Notes under the pieces: model-generated
What the model saw: only the letters and a program-made list of their open reading frames with translations
Database searches by the model: none
What the model was told of the DNA's origin: nothing
In this document: in pieces, positions 9,531 to 18,600 of the stretch
How positions within the stretch are numbered: position 1 is the stretch's first letter
Layout: each line of letters begins with the position of its first letter
Program-made: the position numbers and the translations under genes
NCBI GenBank assembly: GCA_016710585.1
Contig: JADJVN010000003.1
Span: 186,001-250,000, forward strand
Origin: Saprospiraceae bacterium
GTDB lineage: Bacteria; Bacteroidota; Bacteroidia; Chitinophagales; Saprospiraceae
Reading direction: 5' to 3'
Length of the DNA: 64,000 nucleotides

Positions 9531-9902
9531 TGTTGGGCTGACATTTAGTTTATTATTTACATCAACATTTTCAGTAATCATGCATCCTTTTGCATCCGTA
9601 ATGGTGATAATATATTTACCATTTGATATATTGCTAAAAACATTACTTGATTGATTTCCATTTCCTATGTTAAATAGATAAGGCGGTCTTCCACCTAGCA
9701 TGTTGACAATAATATTTGATCGACAAAAACTATCTTCTACTTGTACTTTTGATAGCATTGGAAACACAGCTGGACATCCCAAGAATTTTTCTGGACTAAG
9801 TTTTGTGAAACTAGTTCTAATTGTATCTTTTAAGTTGAGCCAAATGGGAGCTAAAACGATTTGTAGATTGTTGAGAACTTCCAGTGCACCACAAAGAGCC
9901 AT
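9132..9902 (-). pseudogene. Fragment of broken gene: SprB-like repeat and first 65-aa repeats
   Basis: The block contains a SprB-type repeat (GGRPPYLFNIGNGNQSS, then SNGKYIITITDAKGC) known from gliding-motility adhesins, followed by diverged 65-aa repeats (PTFDTIPPICEAISVSPLPP; SKNGITGTWSPSYDNS). The listed start is not the real one. The frame joins the RCC1 fragment if one A is removed from the AAAA run near 9827, giving AQLKDTIRTSF. It runs out of frame near 9215, where one extra A would restore SKTYTFIPDSGQC. Confidence 0.6.
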
Positions 9903-10428
9903 CTGCTTTCACTATATAACTGAACAATTCACCTGCCATAATATCAATAACTCCGGAGGCAACTTTTATTGGACTAAGATGCCAATTTGTATTACTATTT
10001 CCAAGTTGACCAGATAAGTTATTGCCCCAAGCATATACATTCTGTTCTGAATCTAGGGCTAAAAAGTGATAACCATCATTCGTTCCAGAAATTGCTACAA
10101 TGTCTTTTAACTGAGGTATTTTGGTAGGTCTATTTAATTTTCTGTTCTGCAATTGTGAAAATCTTAAATCATTTGTATTGCCCCAAGTATAAACGTCACC
10201 CAAGCTATCTAATGCGATGATTGAGTATGTATTTGACTTGATGTCAACAACTTTTGAAATATTCTGAACTGGCACAGGGATTGTGTGGACTAAGTTATCT
10301 TCACTTCGACCTATTCCTAAGATTCCACTTTCATTTACACCTACAGACATTAAGCTCCCGTCTTTTAGTAGGATTATATTTGCTGTAAATGTACTCGCTA
10401 TTCTCACGGCATTTTTGATATTGAGCAT
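9817..10428 (-). pseudogene. Fragment of broken gene: RCC1-type propeller repeats
   Basis: RCC1-like beta-propeller blades are clear: DVYTWGNTNDLRFSQ, NVYAWGNNLSGQLGNS and SLWCTGSSQQS, each preceded by an (I/F)ALDS strand. In bacteria these repeats occur in large secreted surface proteins. The frame actually begins upstream of the first Met here (QYGECGNGKRNRLSSPI...), in a different frame from the preceding fragment, and continues into 9132-9902 after a frameshift. Confidence 0.65.
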
Positions 10429-10445
10429 TTTTATAGGAGTTAAAT

Positions 10446-11003
10446 TTATTGGAGAAGAAAGTCGATTCCGTTTGCCATTGCCACACTCTCCATATTGATT
10501 TGAAGATATACTGGAGACTTCTCCATTATTGTGTACAAATGAACTCCATATATACCAGCATCTGCATGCTTGACATCATCAACTACTTTCAATGGTTTAG
10601 CTATTTTTATAGTATCAAATCCAGAGGTTCCCCACATCCAACCACTATTATCTTGTTTGATGGCTGCCATATAATATCCACAAGTATAAAATTTTACATT
10701 ATTTATACCAATGACTTTTGTTGGCATATTCGAGCCCAATAAATTCCCAGTTGAATCAATACCCAATTGCAAAGTTGAATTTGAACCCCAAGCATATAAT
10801 TGGTTACTAAGACTATTTCCACAAGTATCGGTGTAACATACACTGTAGGCAGAATATGAACCCACAACACAATAATTTGAAGGCACATACCACAACCTGC
10901 CCCCAAAACCATCGCCTACAAGGCTATTTTGTGCAAATGCTGAGCTATATAATAATTGAAAAGACTTATCCAGTAGAATAATTTGAGATTTGTCATAGAA
11001 CAT
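10446..11003 (-). pseudogene. N-terminal fragment of broken RCC1/SprB-like surface-protein gene
   Basis: This block holds RCC1-like blades (QLYAWGSNSTLQLGID; SGWMWGTSGFDTIK) after a signal-peptide end ...SSAFAQNS. The signal peptide is itself split: an ATG at 10996 gives MTNLKLFYWISLF in another frame, and a single extra base would join it to LLYSSAFAQ. At the 3' side, near 10515, the expected W-G of a blade is missing between VY and SSNQYGECGNG, which suggests a small deletion rather than only a base-call error. At least eight frame disruptions affect the whole 3.5-kb gene (7452-10996). Confidence 0.65.
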
Positions 11004-11212
11004 TAGTCGAATTTATAAAAAGTAAAATGCTTAATATTAAAGAGGACTTGAAGCATTAAAACGCTGCTTGATTTTTTGGAAATAATGATGGTAGTGCTAT
11101 AAGTCAAATAAAATCAAAGTCTGTGAAAAGTTAAATTTGTAAAACAACGTACTAAATTATCCCTGAAATCCATTTCTTATTATATTTACCCTTCTAAATT
11201 AAAAAATACATC

Positions 11213-11551
11213 ATGAAGACTATTTCAAATTTTATTGGATTATGTTTGTTTAGTTTGCTATTTTCCTGTAATTCAGACGATACCATGGACATCCCCTTTC
11301 CCAGCTGTATGATTGCTAAAATCAATCAGTATCAGCTAAAAAATCAGAAGTTAAAATTAGTTGAAATAGATCAGGATGGTACAAAATATTATTGGCTGAA
11401 AAATGAAAGCCTTGCAGATGAAATAGAAAATGTGTATGATGCATCTTGCAATTTCATTTGCTTTACTGACTGCGAATGTGAACCAACTGGCGATCATTGT
11501 GATTCGGCATTATTTAATTGGCCAAAGAAAGTAGTTTGGGAAAGTAAATAA
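11213..11551 (+). CDS. Small unknown lipoprotein
   Basis: This 112-aa protein has a lipoprotein signal (ending LLFSCNSDD). The mature part has a possible strand-rich core (KLKLVEIDQDGTKYYWLKNES) and a Cys cluster near the end (CNFICFTDCECEPTGDHC). It stands alone between two leftward genes, with convergent transcription into 11590-12366. Lipobox and in-frame Met support the start. Family not recognised; the Cys pattern may be for disulphides in the periplasm or at the surface. Confidence 0.7.
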   Translation: MKTISNFIGLCLFSLLFSCNSDDTMDIPFPSCMIAKINQYQLKNQKLKLVEIDQDGTKYYWLKNESLADEIENVYDASCNFICFTDCECEPTGDHCDSALFNWPKKVVWESK

Positions 11552-11589
11552 GCCTAGTTTTTCTCTATAGCTCGGCTGATTTCTATTTG

Positions 11590-12366
11590 TCAATGTAGTA
11601 AAGAGAAAGATGGATTTGAATTATATGATGCAATTTCGACTATAGAGAGCAACGAATATACTAGCTGTTCAAGTTCTTTGTCCAATCCTTTTGATATGGC
11701 AATATAACCTGGACCTCTCAATTGGATACCAGCTATTACCTTATTATCCTTTACTATTTCTACCCCTCGTGCACTATATTTTTTAGCATTGCGAGTAGTG
11801 CGAATATGCAAGGTGTCATTTGCAAATTCAGCTGTGCCTACAATATTAGTAGTAATATCGTTTTGAATTGCCCAATCGAATCGACAAAGTTTTTGTTCAT
11901 CTCCAATAATAATATCTGTAGTAATGAAAGAAGTATCCTTTTTAGAACTGCTCATTGTGCCAAATTTCTCAGAATTATATACAGTCGCTTTTTTTTCTAT
12001 ATATCTGTTTCCATTCACTTTTGCAACAAATTTTTCTTCTGCGAAAATGTCGTAAGTAAAATATTCTTCAATAATATAATGCTCCTTGTGTTTCTCTACA
12101 TTGAAGAACTCCGGAAGAAGAAATGAATTTATAAATTTCTTTGAATTCGATTTGTCTTTTAAATTAATTTCCTGTGTTTGCATTGAGTAATTCTTCAACA
12201 ACATTTTCCCAAAAGCCATCTCTGACTTCTTAGAATACAAATTGGCAATATTTTTTATTTTATAAACTTCAGCATTTTGCTCTAAGCTATCTGCAAATAA
12301 AACCAATTGCTGAGAGAAAACAGTGCTACTGAATACGAATAAAGACAAATAGAAAAGGGATTTCAT
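11590..12366 (-). CDS. Unknown exported protein
   Basis: I place the start at Met 12366 (MKSLFYLSLFVFSSTVFSQ), which gives a proper signal peptide; an in-frame Met 33 bases upstream would add a charged stretch in front of it. The mature protein (about 240 aa) has no motif I recognise. It mixes Lys-rich helices with strands such as KFVAKVNGNRYIEKKATVYN and a late GIQLRGPGYIAISKGLDKEL segment. It is not obviously in an operon. Confidence 0.65.
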   Translation of the reverse strand: MKSLFYLSLFVFSSTVFSQQLVLFADSLEQNAEVYKIKNIANLYSKKSEMAFGKMLLKNYSMQTQEINLKDKSNSKKFINSFLLPEFFNVEKHKEHYIIEEYFTYDIFAEEKFVAKVNGNRYIEKKATVYNSEKFGTMSSSKKDTSFITTDIIIGDEQKLCRFDWAIQNDITTNIVGTAEFANDTLHIRTTRNAKKYSARGVEIVKDNKVIAGIQLRGPGYIAISKGLDKELEQLVYSLLSIVEIASYNSNPSFSLLH

Positions 12367-12570
12367 AAGCCTGATTTTATATTTTTTTTCTACAAACATA
12401 AGACAATTATTTAAAATAAATTCTCTTCTTTAAAAAAATTATAAAAGCTAGTTTCCTTATCTTATGTTGACCAATATGAATTAATGATATCGCCTATTTG
12501 ACTTTTTAGAAATAATTTTGTTATTTCATACAAATAAAACTGGATTCAGGCTATTCACATACGATTAATT

Positions 12571-13989
12571 TTAATACTCTTTTTTGTTTAATGACATCAG
12601 TTCAATAAAATAGTTTCCTGAAACCAATTCATCGCTAACTTGTAAATCAATGGTCTGTTCACCAACAGGAAAATTAGCTTGATACAAAGTCTTTATTTTT
12701 TGTCCGCTTTCATTTAATAAATTAATAACATAATCTGTATTACATTCTGAATAAAAATTAACTTTAAATTGCTTATGAGTTGGATTAGGATAAATCAAAA
12801 TAGGATTTTTAATTTCATCAGCATTGAAAACTGCCGTTTCGATATCGTTCGCTAATCTTAATATATAACTATTATAATTTGAAGTAGATCCTGTGATCAA
12901 CAAATGTTGTAAATTATCCCATTTTATATCATGAATAGAATTTATTCCCTCGTTAAGTTGGACTTCAATCTTAGCGTTTATACCATATTGTTGGTCAAGT
13001 GATCCATTAGACTCAAGTCTTTGTATTATAATTTTCTGATCCATTAGACTCAAAAAATAAACTCTATCTTTATCATCAATTATTACTTTCTGAATTTGGA
13101 AATTTATGCTTGTATCTGTAGGATAGTAGTATCCAAAATCTCCAAATGACTTTGAAATAGTTCCTTCCTTATTTATTTTTACAATAAAGGCCTCACTTGA
13201 TTTAGTCTTAGCTACAAGTAAATTATCATAAGAATCAAAACTAATGTCAAATATTGCCTCTTGAGATGAAACATCATTTAAAATTACAAAGCCTCGATCG
13301 CCAAAGTTCTTATTTAAATCACCATTAGATTGATATGATACAATAAATGGCTGATAGATATAATTTTTATTTGCTTGACTTATTGGTATTAGTCCTGTGG
13401 CATATAACCTTCCTTTACTATCTTTATAAAGACCATGAAATAGCTTTTTTGTTATTTATTTCAAATTCTTCAAACTTTTTAACCGTTCTACCAATCGAAT
13501 CCAATAGTAATACATTAGATTTTCTAAGATCCAAACTCTGCTCTACAACGGTTGCAATCTGCTTATTTTCCATTGGCAGAATTTTAAGTATTTTGCCATC
13601 ATGAATCGTATCATACAGATTGATATTAGTATTATAATATAATTGATTCTGATAGTTTGAGTCAAGCAGACCTACATTTGTAAAATTGGCTAATCGCTTA
13701 AAGTACCTTACTAATTTATCAGTGCTAGAAATGTAGTTCCCGTACCCTGTAGCTGTTACATCTCCATTATCTTGTAATAGAAAATCCGTATAATAACCGA
13801 AGTTAATTCTCCTTAACTCAAGTTCCCCTTTATTTCCATAAGTTGATATATTGAATCCATTTTTGTCTATTTTCCTGGTGCTGATATAATGTCCAGAATT
13901 TTCACTAATTTGGATTATTTCATTATCGGGAAGAATAAAAAGTTTACGCCCAACAGAGCTTCCATTTCCATGCTTCCATTCTGTTAAAC
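12571..13989 (-). pseudogene. Middle and C-terminal part of frameshifted delta-60 repeat protein, with T9SS tail
   Basis: Two reading frames cover this stretch. From 13989 to about 13446 the frame reads NADLSFGNLGLTEWKHGNG...KLFILPDNEIIQIS, and from about 13445 to 12571 it reads LFHGLYKDSKGRLYATG, then DLNKNFGDRGFVILNDVSS (delta-60 units). It ends in a type A sorting domain (ILIYPNPTHKQFKVNFYSE, ending SGNYFIELMSLNKKEY). The joint near 13445 is in the run AACAAAAAAGCT, where a one-base change restores the frame. Confidence 0.65.
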
Positions 13990-15180
13990 CTAAATTTCCA
14001 AAACTAAGATCAGCATTCCCATTTTCTTTTCTTTTTCCAATTGAAAATAATTCCCTCTATCATTATTAATATCCGAAAATAAATATATATCATCATTTGT
14101 GACTTTTAAATTTACTCGCAAAACATCTGATTTAAGCGAAAATGAATCTTCTAAAATTCCTAAGTGATTGTACTTAAAAATTATATAATTTCGATTGAAT
14201 TCATTTTTAAGTAGCAAAAAAGCTGAGTCAAGCTTAAAACAACTAATTTCTTCATGCGATAGTGCATCAATAAAAAGAACTCCACTATCTGCAAAATTTG
14301 TATCTATTCTGCCATTTTGAAAGTACTTTATGGCGTGGAATTGACCTGCTTGCTTTTTAATAATCAACATTGAATTATCGTCCATTAAATCAAAATCAAC
14401 TATAAAAAATTGCGAACTTGAATCAATAATTAATTTTGATTGCATTCCAAAGCTTGTATCTAGGATTCCATTGGACAAAAATCTAGAAATCCAAACTACC
14501 GAATTGCCATGATTTAAGCAATAAATTCTATCTTGAGAATCAAAAATGATTTGAGAATTATTTATGCTAAAGTTTATTTTAATATTTTTAATGTCATTAC
14601 CAAAATTTAAATCAATATCGCCATTTAGATCATACTTACTATATTTATTTTCACTATAAACAAATATTGAATTTGTTGTCACTTGAACGTAAGAATTTCC
14701 CAATAATGGTTTGTCAATTATTATTTTTCCATTATCACCAAAAGCGTTGATTAAATTAAAATTTGAGTCTAACTTATAGACTATTTCTTGAACTTGCGAT
14801 GCGCTGTATAAATAAAAATTGTCAAAGCTATCTTTCATAATCTTCGCACAATTAGGATATGGTAGCTCATAGCTTCCATTATTGTAAAAATTTGAATCAT
14901 GAATTCCCGAGTCATGAAATTTAAAGATTGTAAATTTCATTTGTTGAGCATCATATATGAATGTAATTATTTTCCCATCACGCATAAAAAACACATCATT
15001 TGCATGAAAATTTCCATCACCTCCTTTGTCAATTCGGTATCCAATATTAGCAAAGTTCTTATCGAGAAATTTCGCTTGAGCAAAAAGTTGATCATTAGAA
15101 AACAAAAAGAATAAAAGGAATAAAAATAAAGAATTGAATGGTAATAAGATCCATTTACAGAATAGGTTAATGTGCTTCAT
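13990..15180 (-). pseudogene. N-terminal part of frameshifted delta-60 repeat protein
   Basis: The 396-codon block begins with a long signal peptide (hydrophobic LFLFLLFFLFSNDQLFAQ) and contains delta-60 type units: DSNFYNNGSYELPYPN, DLNFGNDIKNI, DTSFGMQSKLIIDSS, DTNFADSGVLFIDA. These are exported repeat proteins, probably beta-propellers. The frame breaks near 14020 in an A-rich run (GAAAAAGAAAAGAAAATGG). One base shifted there continues into ENGNADLSFGNLG, so this and the next 1.4 kb were one gene of about 870 aa. Confidence 0.65.
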
Positions 15181-15289
15181 TTTAGTTTATTTAAAGTTAA
15201 GCGTTTTTTTCGAATCTAATTTGATAACGAGGTGTAAGAATTAATATTGTGTTAAATATTATTGTATTTCACATTGAGTTCTTGCTTGC

Positions 15290-15379
15290 TTAAAATTTCT
15301 TAATTCCAACTTGAGTAATCTTTCCATTCTCATATTGACTTTTGGCTTTTTCCCAACTCTGTTTCCAATTAAAGAGCAT
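15290..15379 (-). other. Possible 3' coding remnant
   Basis: The minus strand encodes a 29-aa piece (MLFNWKQSWEKAKSQYENGK, then ITQVGIKKF) ending at a stop at 15292-15290. In the same direction the upstream bases to about 15480 also read as protein-like text (DNLNNGSYIEDNAIVQNILK) in shifted frames. It looks like the decayed end of a gene, but I cannot name it. The rest of the gap 15181-15624 shows nothing else. Confidence 0.25.
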
Positions 15380-15624
15380 AATAAATTTTATGATATCCAA
15401 TCTTTCTAAAAAAGCTTTAGAATGTTTTGAACTATTGCATTATCCTCTATATAGGAACCATTGTTTAGATTGTCTTGCTAAGATATTCATTTATTAAACA
15501 TGTTCTAGAGATTGTAGTTCGTTTTAAAACTTTCCATCAGAAGAAGTGTAAAAAGTGTATTAGTTATTTTTTAAAATATTCTAATAAATTAGAATATTTT
15601 TCCTATTTTCACCCTAGAAATGTA

Positions 15625-18600
15625 ATGAATATGCCAAGGATTTTGCCACTCGTATTTTTTGTTTTATTTGCGTTTAATTTCTATGCTCAACATCCTTGTA
15701 TTTACAATGTCATGAACGAGTTAAATCAAAATCCCCTGAGTCGAATACAACAAACAAAATTTGAGAAAAATTGGCAACAATCAGGAACAAAAATATTAAG
15801 CCCTAGAGCCGTACAGGTATTACCTGTAGTCGTTCATATCATCCATGATGGTCCAAAAGGATTGCTTACAGATGCAAGGGTGATTCAAGCAATACAATTT
15901 CTCAATGATGGTTTCAGTAACAGCGGAAATTATAGCATCTCACAAGGGATCGATACTGAGATTAGATTTTGTCTTGCAAAGCAAGATGCAAATGGAAATC
16001 CTACCACAGGAATCACAAGAGTTCAATCCACATTAACTGATTTGGTCGCAGAAACTCAAGATACTGCACTTAAGAATTTGATCCATTGGGATCCGTACTG
16101 TTATATCAATATTTATGTAGTTAATGAGATCACTTCAACAATACTTGGTTCAGGGGTGCAAGGATATGCACTAGGACCATCTGTGCATGGCAGTATCAAA
16201 GATGGTATTGTAGTAGAAGCTGGTTTGACTGGTAATACAAGTGAAAACACAAGCACATTGATTCATGAGATGGGTCATTATTTAGGCTTATATCATACCT
16301 TCGAAGGGGGCTGTAAAAATGATGACTGCATGATTGATGGTGACAAAGTCTGTGACACTCCACCAGATGCTTCTACCGCTTCTGCGATTTGCAATGATAA
16401 AATCAATTCCTGTACAACAGATACACGATCAGGATTCTCATCTGATCAGTTTGACATGATCACGAATTTTATGGATTATGGTGCTGCTTTTTGTAAAATA
16501 CAATTCACACAAGGCCAAAAGCAACGAATGAACTTGGCATTAAATACGCTTCGAAATTCATTGTTAAACTGTAACAGTTGTGATGACCCATGCCCAAGCC
16601 CCATGACAATAAATATTTTAGTTGACAGCCTAAGGAATGCGATCCCTACTCCTGTAAATCTGAGTTTACAAGCTAGTGGTGTAGTCACAAAAACTACTTG
16701 GTGGGATGGGCAAAATTTGATTTCTACACAAAGAAATTTTCAACATACATTTACTACAACAGGCAAGCACAATATTTATGTAGAAGTTGAAGGAAGTGAT
16801 AGTCGATGTGTTTTTAGAGATACGGTGTGTATCGATGTGTATTGTCCTATTTCATTTACTCACAATCTTAGAGATACAATTTGTTTAGCTGAAAATACTG
16901 TTTGGAATTTGACAGTAAATAGCGCAACAGATTCTGTACAAGTGCGCTGGTTTATTAACAATGTAGAACAAGCGAATGGAAAGAATTTTGCTTGGAGAAA
17001 TAATGGTATTGGATTGAATCAAATATATTTTATTGTTGAAAATAAATATTGCAATATTCAATCACCTATCTATCATGTATTGGTAGGCTGTACTGAAATA
17101 TGTGACAATGGAACTGATGATGATGGCGATGGTTTGATTGATGGATTCGACCCTAATTGTTGTGATGAAATTAATACATTCTATTATGATCCATGTGATG
17201 ATTCTTGTCCCAATACTTTAAAAAATTCGTTTACGAATATTCAAGTTAAATGGACTTCACCAGCAAACTTGAACTGGCTAGATTCTAATACACCATTCGT
17301 TGGTGACATGGATGGAGATGGTGATGTAGAGGTAATAGGTTATGAGATAGAAATTGATGCTAATATGCAACCGTGGTCCAAAGATATCTTAATTCTTGAT
17401 GGCAAAACAGGTGCTTTGGAAGCTAGATATCCTTATGGTAGAGGAGCATATTCTGGCAATCTAGCCATTGCTGATGTAGATCGCAATGGGAAGGTAGATA
17501 TTTTTATTAATAAGGGAGTAATGCGTCGAGTCGAATATTTAGGCAATGGAACTTTTATTCAACGATGGCAAACAGCTCCTATAAACAATTTACAACAAGC
17601 TTCAATCACTGACTTTAATCAAGATGGGATTCCAGAAGTTTATGTGAATAATGCTATATACAATGCGCTTACTGGAGTACAGTATGTCCCAGCAAACATA
17701 AATATCAGTCAAGGAAAAACGAGCTTAGCCTTTGGCAATAGCGGATCCGCTGCTGTCGATGTATTAAGTTCTACAGATTGTGCCAATTGTGCTGGTCTTG
17801 AACTTGTTCTCGGAAATGAAGTCTATTCCGTTCGATTGAATCCAGCAAATAATATAGGAAGCTTGAATCTTGAGAAGAAAATTGCAAATGGTACTGATGG
17901 CTATACTAGTATGGCGGACTTTGATCTCGATGGTGATCTTGATGCGCTTGTAGTAAGCAGTCTTCAGGTCATGGGATTATCTGGTGCAGTACAATTTTAC
18001 GTTTGGGATATCAAGACGCAATCCATGCTTTTTCCTCCTTCAACTGTGAATAGTTTTTTGGCCAATACAGCTCATCCAGCAATCGGCGATCTCAATGGTG
18101 ATGGACGTCCAGATATTGCATTCAATACTAGAGATTCTTTATATGGATTTACATATCTCAACAATCGTTGGAATGCACTTTTTAGAATATCCAATGTAGA
18201 TCGCTCTGGTTTAAGTAGTTTGTCTTTATTTGATTTTGATGCAGATGGACGCAGTGAGATTGTTTATCGCGATGAGACAAGACTACAACTCATCAATGGA
18301 ACAAATGGCGCAAGACTTTATACTTATCCTTGTATCTCTGGAACAGGTGTAGACTATCCTACAGTAGCAGACATTGATGGTGATAAAGAAGCAGAGCTAT
18401 TATGTTCATGTGGAGAAAAACTATTAACATTCGAACCCTCTCCCAAATCATGGGCTTTCACTAGACCAGTCTTTAATCAAGCTTTGTATTACAATGTAAA
18501 CATCAATGATGACCTGACGATTCCTACCCATCAACAAGCACATCATTTGGTCTCAAACAAAAAACAAATCAATACCTACCTATCACAATACGCATTCAAA

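Noticed and set aside
7452..10996. Programmed ribosomal frameshifting
   Set aside because: There are too many shifts in both directions, with no slippery site plus structure pattern; decay or sequencing error explains them better.
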